Assembly: GCF_004570845.1 (NCBI RefSeq)
Contig: NZ_SPQZ01000003.1
Location: 186,001 to 250,000 of the forward strand
From: Orlajensenia leifsoniae
GTDB lineage: Bacteria; Actinomycetota; Actinomycetes; Actinomycetales; Microbacteriaceae
DNA: 64,000 bases
Direction of reading: 5' to 3'
The first letter of the stretch is position 1, and the number at the start of each line of letters is the position of its first letter. The position numbers and the translations under genes were made by a program. The notes beneath the pieces were generated by a model. The model did not search any database. It saw only the letters and a program-made list of their open reading frames with translations, and was not told the DNA's origin. Of the stretch, positions 31,864 through 40,333 are shown piece by piece.

Positions 31864-32442
31864 TCAGCGATCGACGGCGTCGATCCATTCCGACGGCGCT
31901 TCGGCGCGGGTCGCGGGCAGCGCCACCCCGGCGCCCCACTCGATCAGCCGATCGGGCACGACCACGCTGTCGGGCACGTGGCCGAGCGCCTCGATGAGCT
32001 CCTCCACGGGCACCACTCCACCCGTGCGGCGCAGGAAGCGTCCGCGGATGTAGCCCTTCGCGTACACCTCGGGCTTGCCCGCGGCATCCGGTCGCACGAA
32101 ACGTTGTTCGACGAAGACGGCCTTGTCGTCGAAGCCCAGCACGCGCGACTCGATCGTGAAGCGCTGCCAGAGCGTGAGCGACTTGCGGAAGCTGATGGTC
32201 TCGGACACCACGACCGGATACCAGCCCTTGTCCTGCAGGATCTTCCACGCGCCGGTGCGCTTGAGCATGTCGAAGCGGGCGACGTCCATGATCGACAGGT
32301 ACACGCCGTTGTTCATGTGCTTCAGGATGTCGAGGTCCGTGGGCAGCGTGATGAAGTTCGTGCGCGCCACGTCGTAGTGCCCGAGCCGCCTGCCGAAGCG
32401 CGACAGCCAGAAGTGCAGGAGCGTGCGGAAGAACATGTGCAT
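31864..32442 (-). CDS. Hot-dog fold acyl-CoA thioesterase-like protein (THEM6 type)
   Basis: A 192-residue protein. DLDILKHMNNGVYLSIMDVA is the hot-dog fold entry with HMNN-type motif shared by THEM6-like and YbgC-like thioesterases; FVEQRFVRPDAAGKPEVYAK is the central strand pair. The function is probably release of fatty or branched acyl groups from CoA or ACP, but the substrate is not known. No signal peptide, although the N-terminal MFFRTLLHFWLSRFG could attach to a membrane. Minus-strand -10 box TAGCGT (32449-32454) followed by 6 nt and the ATG suggests a leaderless message. Confidence 0.82.
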   Translation of the reverse strand: MHMFFRTLLHFWLSRFGRRLGHYDVARTNFITLPTDLDILKHMNNGVYLSIMDVARFDMLKRTGAWKILQDKGWYPVVVSETISFRKSLTLWQRFTIESRVLGFDDKAVFVEQRFVRPDAAGKPEVYAKGYIRGRFLRRTGGVVPVEELIEALGHVPDSVVVPDRLIEWGAGVALPATRAEAPSEWIDAVDR

Positions 32443-32448
32443 GCTGAG

Positions 32449-32454
32449 ACGCTA
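32449..32454 (-). promoter_or_regulatory. -10 box of leaderless thioesterase promoter
   Basis: TAGCGT on the minus strand, 6 nt before ATG 32442. Confidence 0.5.
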
Positions 32455-32559
32455 GCGCCGCACATCCGTCGCCGTCACACCACCTGTGTGGAGACGACAG
32501 TGCGGGGAACGGATGCCGCGGGCGGCGTTGCACGCATCCCACAGCATCCGTCGTTCGGG

Positions 32560-33681
32560 TCAGGCCTCGGGCAGCTCCCGCTGGTCGACGCCGTTGTACA
32601 CGGCGAGCGGGCGGATCAGCGCGTTCGCCGCGAGCTGCTCCATCACGTGGGCGGTCCAGCCGGTGATGCGGCTGGCCACGAAGAGCGGCGTGAAGGTCTC
32701 GGTCTCGAAGCCCATCACGTGATACGTCGGCCCGGCCGGGTAGTCGAGGTTGGGCTTGATGTTCTTCTTCTCGCCCATGCCTGCCTCGAGCTTCTCGTAC
32801 ATCTCGAGCAGGTCGGGGCGGTCGTAGTGCTCGAGCATCTTCACCATCGAGGCCCGCATGGTGGGAACGCGGGAGTCGCCGTTCTTGTAGACGCGGTGGC
32901 CGAAGCCCATGATCTTGGCCTTGCGGGCAAGGGCGTCCTCGAGCCAGGCGTCGACGTTGTCCGGGGTGCCGATCTCGCCGAAGGTGCGCATGACGGCCTC
33001 GTTGGCGCCGCCGTGCAACGGTCCCTTGAGCGCTCCGATGGCGGCGACGACCGAGGAGTAGAGGTCGGAGAGGGTGGACGCGACGACACGGGCCGTGAAC
33101 GTCGAGGCATTGAAGGAGTGCTCGGCGTAGAGCACCATGCTCACCCGGAACGCTGTCACCACGTCTTCGGGAGCCTCCTCGCCGAAGGTCATCCAGAGGA
33201 AGTTGCGCGAGTAGTCCAGGTCATCGCGCGGCTCGATGAGCGGGAGTCCCTGGCGGCGACGCTGGTCGTAGGCGACGATGGCCGGCAGCTGCGCGAACAG
33301 CAGCTTGGACTTGCGCAGGTTCTGCTCGGGATCGTTGTCCTCGGCATCCGGATCATTCGCCCCGATCACGCTCACGGCGGTGCGGACGACGTCCATCGGA
33401 TGCGACGTCACGGGCAGGTCGTCGATGGAGCGACGGACGTTCGCCGCGAGGGCACGCTCGCTGCGCTCGGTCTCGACGAAGGCATCGAGCTGCTCGGGCG
33501 TCGGCAGCTCGCCGTACCAGAGCAGCCAGGCGACCTCTTCGAAGGAGCGCTGGGCCGCGAGATCCTGCACCGGGTAGCCGCGGTAGAGCAACGTGTTGGT
33601 GTCGGGGTTCACCCGCGAGATCGCGGTGTAGTCGACGGGCACGCCCGCCAGTCCCTTGTAGATCTCCGGCGCTTCGCTCAT
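32560..33681 (-). CDS. prpC: 2-Methylcitrate synthase / citrate synthase
   Basis: A 373-residue citrate-synthase-fold enzyme condensing propionyl-CoA with oxaloacetate to 2-methylcitrate. Active-site elements are GPLHGGANEAV, the catalytic His in MGFGHRVYKNGDSR and the C-terminal Arg region (FVASRITGWTAHVMEQLAAN). Length is that of the short type II-like/PrpC group. Placement next to prpB and prpD assigns it to the methylcitrate cycle rather than the main TCA cycle. ATG 33681 has GAAGGGG upstream; a TAGTCT -10 box at 33713-33718 (minus strand) gives it its own promoter and a ~25-nt leader. Confidence 0.9.
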   Translation of the reverse strand: MSEAPEIYKGLAGVPVDYTAISRVNPDTNTLLYRGYPVQDLAAQRSFEEVAWLLWYGELPTPEQLDAFVETERSERALAANVRRSIDDLPVTSHPMDVVRTAVSVIGANDPDAEDNDPEQNLRKSKLLFAQLPAIVAYDQRRRQGLPLIEPRDDLDYSRNFLWMTFGEEAPEDVVTAFRVSMVLYAEHSFNASTFTARVVASTLSDLYSSVVAAIGALKGPLHGGANEAVMRTFGEIGTPDNVDAWLEDALARKAKIMGFGHRVYKNGDSRVPTMRASMVKMLEHYDRPDLLEMYEKLEAGMGEKKNIKPNLDYPAGPTYHVMGFETETFTPLFVASRITGWTAHVMEQLAANALIRPLAVYNGVDQRELPEA

Positions 33682-33911
33682 GGCGTCCCCTTCGTCGCTG
33701 GCATGGTCTCCCAGACTACTTCCCGCGCGTTCGATTGCCGGAAACGGATGCCGCAGCCCGGCGTGGTCGCTCGGCTTGCACACTGTTCAGGCTCGATTCG
33801 CTCCGACAGGGCGTGTCGCGGGTTGCGTGCGGCGTGTCGTGCGATCCGACCTGAATTGCGCTCGGCACGGGGCCGCCGGGGTGCGGCCGCGGCCGGGGCG
33901 GGGTCGCCGCG
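33682..33911. other. prpC-prpB intergenic region
   Basis: A 230-nt gap inside the methylcitrate gene group. It holds a probable prpC promoter (-10 TAGTCT on the minus strand) and a very G+C-rich stretch just past the prpB stop (about 33866-33900, including GCGGCCGCGGCC) that could fold as a terminator. No gene seen. Confidence 0.5.
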
Positions 33912-34811
33912 TCAGCGCGCGACGCGGAAGTTGAAGATGCTGCTGTCGAAGTGGTTGTAGCCCTCGTAGTCGATGAGCTCGTACAGCTCCGAGCGGTGCT
34001 GCATGTCGCCGAGCTTGCCGGTGAGGTTGCCGGCATCCGTCAGCTCATCGAGACCGGCCATGGCGGCGCCCATGGCGAGGCGCAGCAGCGAGACCGGCCA
34101 GATGACGATGTTCATGCCCACGTCGGCGAGCTGCTGGGTGGTGAACAGCTCGCTCTTGCCGAACTCGGTCATGTTCGCGAGCAGCGGCACGTCGACGGCA
34201 GCGCGGATCGCCTCGAACTCCGAGAGGTTCGCCATCGCCTCGGGGAAGATGGCGTCGGCACCGGCGTCGACGAGGGCCTTCGCCCGATCGATCGCCGCCT
34301 GCAGGCCATCGACGGCGCGGATGTCGGTGCGCGCCATGATGAGGAAGTTCGGGTCCCGACGGGCATCCACAGCGGCACGGATGCGCTGCAGCGCCGTGTG
34401 CTCATCGACGACCTGCTTGCCATCGAGGTGGCCGCATCTCTTGGGGTTGACCTGGTCCTCGATGTGGAGCCCGGCGACGCCGGCATCCTCCATCTCCTGC
34501 ACCGTGCGGGCCACGTTCATGGGCTCGCCGAATCCGGTGTCGGCGTCGACGATGGCAGGCAGCTCGGTCATCCGGGCGATCTGCTTCGACCGGCCGGCCA
34601 CCTCGGTGAGGGTGGTGAGGCCGATGTCGGGCAGACCGAGGTCGGCGGAGAGCACGGCACCGGAGATGTAGACGCCCTCGAAGCCCTTCCGCTCGATGAG
34701 GCGCGCGCTCAGCGGGTTGAAGGCACCGGGCAGGCGGAGGAGTTCGCCGGACGCGAGGGCCGTACGGAAATCGGCGCGCTTGTCGGCCGGGGTCTTCTGG
34801 GCGTAGAGCAT
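33912..34811 (-). CDS. prpB: 2-Methylisocitrate lyase
   Basis: A 299-residue isocitrate-lyase-superfamily enzyme that cleaves 2-methylisocitrate to pyruvate and succinate. The catalytic KRCGH motif is intact (Cys126), with VDADTGFGEP for Mg binding and IFPEAMANLSEFEAI. Length matches PrpB. It lies between prpD and prpC in the same direction. The minus-strand TAGGGT box at 34818-34823 is 6 nt before the ATG, indicating its own leaderless promoter; the three genes are thus separate but adjacent units. Confidence 0.95.
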   Translation of the reverse strand: MLYAQKTPADKRADFRTALASGELLRLPGAFNPLSARLIERKGFEGVYISGAVLSADLGLPDIGLTTLTEVAGRSKQIARMTELPAIVDADTGFGEPMNVARTVQEMEDAGVAGLHIEDQVNPKRCGHLDGKQVVDEHTALQRIRAAVDARRDPNFLIMARTDIRAVDGLQAAIDRAKALVDAGADAIFPEAMANLSEFEAIRAAVDVPLLANMTEFGKSELFTTQQLADVGMNIVIWPVSLLRLAMGAAMAGLDELTDAGNLTGKLGDMQHRSELYELIDYEGYNHFDSSIFNFRVAR

Positions 34812-34817
34812 GCTTCC

Positions 34818-34823
34818 ACCCTA
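34818..34823 (-). promoter_or_regulatory. -10 box of leaderless prpB promoter
   Basis: TAGGGT on the minus strand, 6 nt before ATG 34811. Confidence 0.5.
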
Positions 34824-34935
34824 CTTTCCGCCCCGCCCACACCGAGTCGCCCACATCTGTCGCGAACGGCCGTCACGACGGCCGAATAGCGACCACTGGG
34901 GGCGATTCGGCCGAGGGGGGCCGGGGGTGGAGGAA

Positions 34936-36474
34936 CTAGAACAGACCCTGCGGGCTCTCGACTGACGCCAGCACTCCCGGGGCCGCCGTCACGGTGAGCC
35001 CGACGAGCTCGTCGGGCGTCAGCTCGGGCAGACGCTCCACCAGCGCCAGGAAGCGCGCGATCTCGGCCTCCTCGAGCACGAAGTCGGCGAGCGTGCGGAA
35101 CTTCTGCACGTACTCGGCCCGACCGAACGGACGTGCCCCCAGCGGGTGCGCATCCGCCACCGCGATCTCATCGGTGATCGTGTTGCCGTCGGACAGCACG
35201 ATCTCGACGCGACCGCCGAAGGCCTTCTCGTTCATGTCGAGCGAGTGGTAGCGGCGGGTCCACTCCTCGTCCTCGACGGTGGTGATCTTGTTCCACAGTG
35301 CGACGGTGTCCGCGCGGTTGGCCCGCGCGGGCGAGTAGGAGTCGACGTGGTGCCACGTGCCGTCCTGCAGGGCCACCGCGAAGATGTACGGGATCGAGTG
35401 ATCGAGGGTCTCGCGCGACGCCGAGGGGTCATACTTCTGCGGGTCGTTCGCACCCGAGCCGATCACGTAGTGCGTGTGGTGCGAGGTGTGGATGACGATG
35501 CGCTCGATGCTCTCGACGTCGTCGAGCAGCAGCGGGTACTCGTTGTGCAGCCTGCGCGCCAGGTCGATCCAGGCCTGTGCCTGGTACTCGGCCGAGTGCT
35601 CCTTCGTGTAGCTGTCGAGGATGGCGCGCTTGGCCTCGCCCTCCTCGGGGATCTCGACCGAGTAGCGGGCATCCGTTCCGCCGAGCAGCCAGGCGATCAC
35701 GCCGTCCTCGCCCTCGTAGATCGGAGAGGGGCTGGTCTCGCCGCGCATCGCGCGGTCGACGGCCTCGACCGCCATCTTGCCGGCGAACGCCGGGGCGTGC
35801 GCTTTCCAGGTGGAGATGGCGCCCTTGCGCGACTGCCGCGTGGCCGTCGTGGTGTGCAGCGCCTGGCCGATGGCCTGGTAGATCGTCTCCTGGTCGAGCC
35901 CCAACAGGGTGCCGATGCCGGCCGCGGCCGACGGGCCGAGGTGGGCGACGTGGTCGATCTTGAACTGGTGCAGGCTGATGGCCTTGGCCAGGTCGATCTG
36001 CAGTTCGTAGCCCGTGGCGATGCCGCGCACGACGTCGGCGCCGGTCAGGCCGCGTGCCGAGGCCAGGTGCTGGGCGACGGCGACGATCGGCGGGATGTTG
36101 TCACCCGGGTGCGAGTACTCGGCCGCGAGGAAGGTGTCGTGGTAGTCGAGCTCGCGCACGGCGACGCCGTTGGCCCACGCAGCCCACTCCGGCGAGGTGC
36201 GGCGGCCTGCTGTGACACCGAAGACCGTGGATCCCTGCCCTCCGACGGAGACCGGATGCGCGAGGGCCTGGCTGCGGGCGCTGGTGACGGGAGCGCGGGT
36301 GAGCGAAGCGACGGCGACGGCGGCGTTGTCGATCACGCGGTTGATCACCATTTCGGTGACCTCGTCTGTCACAGCCACGGAATCTACGGCGACTCCGGCC
36401 AGCTGCCAGGCGAGTTGACCGTCAGTGGTCAGGTTCTCGTCGCTACGGTGCACGCGGAGTTCATGGTTCTTCAC
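34936..36474 (-). CDS. prpD: 2-Methylcitrate dehydratase (MmgE/PrpD family)
   Basis: A 512-residue member of the MmgE/PrpD family that dehydrates 2-methylcitrate to 2-methylaconitate in propionate degradation. Family blocks seen are [43 protein letters not shown] and [16 protein letters not shown]. Length is at the long end usual for true PrpD enzymes. The GTG start is 6 nt behind a minus-strand TACCGT box (36481-36486). Downstream come prpB and prpC; the hydrolase gene upstream (36609-37877) is in the same direction. Confidence 0.93.
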   Translation of the reverse strand: MKNHELRVHRSDENLTTDGQLAWQLAGVAVDSVAVTDEVTEMVINRVIDNAAVAVASLTRAPVTSARSQALAHPVSVGGQGSTVFGVTAGRRTSPEWAAWANGVAVRELDYHDTFLAAEYSHPGDNIPPIVAVAQHLASARGLTGADVVRGIATGYELQIDLAKAISLHQFKIDHVAHLGPSAAAGIGTLLGLDQETIYQAIGQALHTTTATRQSRKGAISTWKAHAPAFAGKMAVEAVDRAMRGETSPSPIYEGEDGVIAWLLGGTDARYSVEIPEEGEAKRAILDSYTKEHSAEYQAQAWIDLARRLHNEYPLLLDDVESIERIVIHTSHHTHYVIGSGANDPQKYDPSASRETLDHSIPYIFAVALQDGTWHHVDSYSPARANRADTVALWNKITTVEDEEWTRRYHSLDMNEKAFGGRVEIVLSDGNTITDEIAVADAHPLGARPFGRAEYVQKFRTLADFVLEEAEIARFLALVERLPELTPDELVGLTVTAAPGVLASVESPQGLF

Positions 36475-36480
36475 GCTCCC

Positions 36481-36486
36481 ACGGTA
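36481..36486 (-). promoter_or_regulatory. -10 box of leaderless prpD promoter
   Basis: TACCGT on the minus strand, 6 nt before GTG 36474. Confidence 0.45.
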
Positions 36487-36608
36487 TCCGACAAGCCGTC
36501 AGCGGCATATCCGGGAGCGGTTTCAGTCGGGGGGTTGACGGATGCCGCATCTGAGGCATCCTCTCCCCGGTCATCCCCGCGCGACAGGGCCGAGGGACCC
36601 GGCGCCAC

Positions 36609-37877
36609 TCAACCCCAGAGCGGCTCGTCCGGCTCCCGCGCGATGGCGGCGAGGACGGCATCCGTGTCGATGTCGGCGAGAGTCGCCGGATTCCAGCGCG
36701 GCGCGCGGTCCTTGTCGACGACCTGGGCGCGGATGCCCTCGCGCAGGTCGGACTGCTCGATGAGCCAGGCCACGGCGCGGTATTCGCTCTCGAGTGCCTG
36801 CTCGAGCGTCGACGCGGCGCGCGCGGACCGGATGCCCGCGAGGGTGGCCGTGAGCCCCGTCGGTGAGAGGGTGGCGAGTTCGGCGGCGGCGCGCGCGGCC
36901 TCGGGCTCCGGGCGATCGCGTAGGCGCTCGATGATGCCGGCCACGGTCGGTGCGGAGTAGCAGGCGTCGATCCAGGCGCGCTGGGCCTCGAGCTCTGATG
37001 CCTCGGGCGTCTCGTCGAAGAGCAGCACGATCTCGGGCGGCGAACCCGGATCCGCCCGCTCCTGCAACGCCTGCAGCAGGTGCGGGAGCGACGCGCTCGG
37101 CACCAGGTAGTCGGCGAATCCGGCGGCGATGGCATCGGCGGCGTCCATGGTGGCCGCGTTCAGGCCGAGGAAGGTGCCGAGCTCGCCCGGAGCCCGGCCG
37201 AGCAGCCACGTGCCACCGACGTCGGGGCTGAAGCCGATGCGGGTCTCGGGCATCGCGAGCTTCGAGCGCTCGGTGACGATGCGGATGGACGCGTGACCGG
37301 CGAGTCCGATGCCGCCGCCCATGGTGATTCCGTCCATCAGCGCGACCACGGGCTTCGGGTAGCGAGCGATGAGCGCGTTGAGGCGGTACTCCTCGCGGAA
37401 GAAGGTGCGCGAGTCGGCGTTGCTGCCCGCTGTCGCGTTCTCCCAGAGTGCGCGGATGTCGCCGCCGGCGCAGAATCCGCGGTCTCCGGCTCCGTCGAGC
37501 ACGACGAGAGCGACCTCGGCATCGTCCCGCCAGGCCTCGAGGTGGCCGGTGATGACGCCGACCATCGCGTAGCTCAGGGCGTTGAGGGCTCGCGGCCGGT
37601 TGAGGGTGATGCGGCCGACGCCGTCGGTGATGGAGGCGAGCACCTCGGGTTCGGCGACGTGCGCCGGCGCGGCATGCGGAGGTGCTGCGTGCGGAGGTGC
37701 TGCGTGCGGAGGCGCTGCGTGCGGAGGCGCTGCGTGCGGAGGCGCTGCGGCGTCGGCGGACGGCGCGGGAGCAGCGAGGTGCGCGGGGTGCCCCGGGTGC
37801 CCGGACTGCCCGGGTACGGATGCGTCTGGGGCGGCATCCGAGGCGGCATCCGGCGTCTGGCTCGTCATGTCGGTCAC
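36609..37877 (-). CDS. 3-Hydroxyisobutyryl-CoA hydrolase (enoyl-CoA hydratase superfamily)
   Basis: A crotonase-fold enzyme expected to hydrolyse 3-hydroxyisobutyryl-CoA in valine degradation, with related acyl-CoA hydratase or isomerase activities as alternatives. GDRGFCAGGDIRAL (oxyanion hole), MDGITMGGGIGL and AMPETRIGFSPDVGGTWLL are the HIBCH-type blocks; family length is about 350. The first ~75 of 422 residues are extra: Ala/Pro/His-rich with five APPHA-type repeats encoded by a 15-bp tandem repeat, presumably disordered. GTG 37877 is chosen since a TAGCGT -10 box (37885-37890) lies 7 nt away; ATG 37868 is possible. Far longer open frames upstream are non-coding. Next to the methylcitrate genes, which consume the propionyl-CoA formed from valine. 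Confidence 0.85.
   Translation of the reverse strand: MTDMTSQTPDAASDAAPDASVPGQSGHPGHPAHLAAPAPSADAAAPPHAAPPHAAPPHAAPPHAAPPHAAPAHVAEPEVLASITDGVGRITLNRPRALNALSYAMVGVITGHLEAWRDDAEVALVVLDGAGDRGFCAGGDIRALWENATAGSNADSRTFFREEYRLNALIARYPKPVVALMDGITMGGGIGLAGHASIRIVTERSKLAMPETRIGFSPDVGGTWLLGRAPGELGTFLGLNAATMDAADAIAAGFADYLVPSASLPHLLQALQERADPGSPPEIVLLFDETPEASELEAQRAWIDACYSAPTVAGIIERLRDRPEPEAARAAAELATLSPTGLTATLAGIRSARAASTLEQALESEYRAVAWLIEQSDLREGIRAQVVDKDRAPRWNPATLADIDTDAVLAAIAREPDEPLWG
37674..37748. repeat. 15-bp in-frame minisatellite, five units
   Basis: Five tandem copies of GTGCGGAGGYGCTGC (first copy begins with A; Y is T in two and C in three copies). The unit is five codons, so copy-number change would lengthen or shorten the Ala/Pro/His linker of the hydrolase without a frameshift. 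Confidence 0.9.
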
Positions 37878-37884
37878 GGATGCC

Positions 37885-37890
37885 ACGCTA
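37885..37890 (-). promoter_or_regulatory. -10 box of leaderless hydrolase promoter
   Basis: TAGCGT on the minus strand, 7 nt before GTG 37877; faces the divergent LysE promoter at 37947-37952. Confidence 0.45.
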
Positions 37891-37946
37891 GGCCACCCCT
37901 CCGTGTGAAGGCATCGTCTCGGGACGTTGCGCGCGAACACCGGCGC

Positions 37947-37952
37947 TACGAT
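37947..37952 (+). promoter_or_regulatory. -10 box of leaderless LysE-family gene
   Basis: TACGAT followed by 6 nt and GTG 37959; no ribosome-binding site. Confidence 0.55.
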
Positions 37953-37958
37953 CGACGG

Positions 37959-38597
37959 GTGATTCCCGCCTCGAACCTGCTCGCCTTCGTGCTGGCATCC
38001 GTGGTGCTCATCGTGATTCCGGGGCCGAGCGTGTTGTTCGTCATCGGCCGGTCGCTCGCGCTCGGCAAGCTCGGCGGATTCCTCAGCGTCGTCGGCAATG
38101 CCCTCGGGATGCTGCCCCTCGTGGCTGCCGTCGCCCTCGGCGTCGGCGCGCTCGTCGCGCAGTCCGTCGTCATCTTCACCGTCGTGAAACTGGCCGGCGC
38201 CGCCTACCTCGTCTACCTCGGGGTGCAGGCGATTCGGCACCGCCATGACGCTGCCGCTGCCGCCACCGGCGCGGTCGCACCACGCTCGTCGTGGCGCCTG
38301 CTGGGTGAGGGCTTCGTCGTCGGCGTGACGAACCCCAAGACCATCGCGTTCTTCGTGGCCGTGCTGCCGCAGTTCGTCGATTACTCGCAGGGCTTCGTCC
38401 CCGTGCAGATGGCCGAACTCGGTGCCGTCTTCGTGGTGCTGGCACTCTGCTGCGACAGCATCTGGGCCCTCGCGGCCGGCACCGCACGGGACTGGTTCGC
38501 GAGGTCGCCGAAGCGCATCTCGACTCTCTCGGCGACGGGCGGCGTCATGATGATCGGTCTCGGCGGCGTGCTGGCGTTGAGTGGCAACAAGCACTAG
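37959..38597 (+). CDS. LysE/RhtB family amino-acid exporter
   Basis: A 212-residue inner-membrane protein with about six helices. IVIPGPSVLFVIGRSLALGK near the N-terminus is the family signature GP-x-N/S region, and VGVTNPKTIAFFVAVLPQF is the second conserved block with Asn-Pro-Lys. Members export lysine, threonine, homoserine or other metabolites; the substrate here cannot be told. Divergent from the 3-hydroxyisobutyryl-CoA hydrolase, with 81 nt between starts. Confidence 0.9.
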   Translation: MIPASNLLAFVLASVVLIVIPGPSVLFVIGRSLALGKLGGFLSVVGNALGMLPLVAAVALGVGALVAQSVVIFTVVKLAGAAYLVYLGVQAIRHRHDAAAAATGAVAPRSSWRLLGEGFVVGVTNPKTIAFFVAVLPQFVDYSQGFVPVQMAELGAVFVVLALCCDSIWALAAGTARDWFARSPKRISTLSATGGVMMIGLGGVLALSGNKH

Positions 38598-38604
38598 GCG
38601 CGCA

Positions 38605-38641
38605 CCCCGCCCGCAGAGGCACGCGAGCGGGCCGAAGCGCA
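38605..38641. repeat. Short GC-rich intergenic repeat
   Basis: CCCCGCCCGCAGAGGCACGC and GGGCCGAAGCGCACGTGG belong to the same dispersed family as the blocks at 27684-27775 and 43063-43160. Convergent junction. Confidence 0.5.
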
Positions 38642-38674
38642 CGTGGATGAGCAGTCCTCGCCAGCGGCGTACCC

Positions 38675-39211
38675 TCAGTCGCTCGAGGCGGTCCCCACCA
38701 GGATGCCGCGGGCCACGGCGTGGAAGTGCGCGTTGAAGCCGAGAACGGCCGGGGTCGCACCGTCGGGGATGTCGAGGTGCGGGACGTCGAGCGCCGTCAC
38801 GACGATGAAGTAGCGGTGCGTGCCGGTTGCCGGAGGTGGCGCCGCGCCGCTGTACGAGGTGAGCCGCTTCTCGTTCGGGAGCGTGATCGCGCCGGCCGGC
38901 AGGTCCGCGCTGCCGGGTGAGCCCGCTCCCGTCGCCAGTGAGGTGACGGATGCCGGGATGTCGTACACCGCCCAGTGCCAGAAGCCGGAGCCCGTCGGCG
39001 CATCCGGATCGAAGATCGACACGGCGTAGCTCTGCGTCTCGGCGGGAGCGCCGCTCCACGACAGCTGCGGAGACAGGTCGGATCCGCCCATCCCCTGGTC
39101 CCACTGCTCCTTGGCGAGCGCCGCCCCTGGTGCGAGGTCGTCGCTGGTGAGGGTGAGCGGTGCGAAGTCGCGCAGCTTCGCGAGCTCGGCGTACGGGTCG
39201 TAGTTGAACAT
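38675..39211 (-). CDS. YbhB/YbcL family (PEBP, Raf kinase inhibitor-like) protein
   Basis: A 178-residue phosphatidylethanolamine-binding-protein-like protein. Signature elements are LSPQLSWSGAP (with DLSPQ), FDPDAPTGSGFWHWAVYDIP and the final HFHAVARG. Members bind small anionic ligands; bacterial function is undefined. Length is as expected and there is no signal peptide. AAGGAG is 6-7 nt before ATG 39211. The divergent tRNA hydroxylase gene begins about 205 nt away, with nothing recognisable in between. Confidence 0.88.
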   Translation of the reverse strand: MFNYDPYAELAKLRDFAPLTLTSDDLAPGAALAKEQWDQGMGGSDLSPQLSWSGAPAETQSYAVSIFDPDAPTGSGFWHWAVYDIPASVTSLATGAGSPGSADLPAGAITLPNEKRLTSYSGAAPPPATGTHRYFIVVTALDVPHLDIPDGATPAVLGFNAHFHAVARGILVGTASSD

Positions 39212-39415
39212 CGGTCTCCTTCGACGCGGCCGTGAGGTCCCGGACGAGCCGATCGCCGACCGGATGCCGCACTCGCAACGCAACCACCGCATCCGGCGGC
39301 CCGCAAGGGCTTGCCCCGCGTCTCCGCCGGATGCACACGCGACGTGCACCGATCGCACAGGCGAACGCAGGGCCAACGCACAGGCCCGCCGCACGCGACG
39401 CGGCAGAATGGACGG

Positions 39416-40333
39416 ATGGCCACCGCCAAGATCCTGCTCTTCTACGCCTTCACGCCCTTGGCCGACCCCGACGCCGTGCGCCTCTGGCAGCGCGACCTGG
39501 CCGAACTGCTGGGCCTCCGCGGGCGCATCATCCTCTCGAAGGACGGCATCAACGGCACGATCGGCGGCGAGATCACGGCCGTCAAGCGCTACCTGCGGAA
39601 GACACGCGACTACCCCGCCTTCAAGCACCTCGACGTGAAGTGGAGTGAGGGGCGCGGGCTCGACGACGACGGCCTCAGCATCGACTTCCCCAAGCTCAGC
39701 GTGAAGGTGCGCGACGAGCTGGTCTCGTTCGGCGCCCCCGGCGAACTGCGGGTCGACGAGCACGGCGTCGTCGGGGGCGGGACACACATCGACCCCGATG
39801 CCCTCGACGCCCTCGTCGCAGAGCGTGGAGACGACGTGGTCTTCTTCGACGGACGCAACGCCTTCGAGGCCGCGATCGGTCACTTCGCGAATGCCGTGGT
39901 TCCGGATGTCGCCACCACCCACGACTTCGTCGCCGAACTCGACAGCGGCAAGTACGACGACCTCAAGGGCCGACCGGTCGTCACCTACTGCACCGGCGGC
40001 ATCCGCTGCGAGGTGCTCTCCAGCCTCATGGTGAGCCGCGGTTTCGGCGAGGTCTACCAACTCGACGGCGGCATCGCCCGCTACGGCGAGGCCCGCGGCG
40101 ACGACGGCCTCTGGGAGGGCTCGCTCTACGTCTTCGACAAGCGCGGATCGATCGACTTCAGCGACCACGCCGCCGTGATCGGTCACTGCGTGGTCGATGG
40201 AACGGCGACGAAACGGATGCAGAACTGCACCGACCTGTCCTGCCGCGAGCAGCTCGTGGTGTGCGAGGGCTGCGCCGCAGTCGCCCCGGTGTACTGCGTG
40301 GCTCACGCGGCGGCAGCCGCACCTTCCCGCTGA
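39416..40333 (+). CDS. trhO: tRNA uridine-34 hydroxylase (rhodanese-like, TrhO/YceA)
   Basis: A 305-residue enzyme that hydroxylates uridine at position 34 of certain tRNAs using O2. The N-terminal acylphosphatase-like part ([20 protein letters not shown]) is followed by a rhodanese domain with active Cys192 in YCTGGIRCE, and a Cys-rich C-terminus ([20 protein letters not shown]) that may bind metal. ATG 39416 is 6 nt behind CAGAAT, a -10-like box, so leaderless translation is likely; ATG 39408 is out of frame. Its last 31 nt overlap the convergent membrane-protein gene. Confidence 0.93.
   Translation: MATAKILLFYAFTPLADPDAVRLWQRDLAELLGLRGRIILSKDGINGTIGGEITAVKRYLRKTRDYPAFKHLDVKWSEGRGLDDDGLSIDFPKLSVKVRDELVSFGAPGELRVDEHGVVGGGTHIDPDALDALVAERGDDVVFFDGRNAFEAAIGHFANAVVPDVATTHDFVAELDSGKYDDLKGRPVVTYCTGGIRCEVLSSLMVSRGFGEVYQLDGGIARYGEARGDDGLWEGSLYVFDKRGSIDFSDHAAVIGHCVVDGTATKRMQNCTDLSCREQLVVCEGCAAVAPVYCVAHAAAAAPSR

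Noticed and set aside
37674-37748. CRISPR array
   Set aside because: Units are contiguous 15-bp tandem repeats with no spacers, inside a reading frame.
36609-39338. Extension of the hydrolase frame far upstream (909 codons)
   Set aside because: The extra N-terminal part is antisense to the LysE gene and unrelated to the crotonase fold; the leaderless start at 37877 is better.
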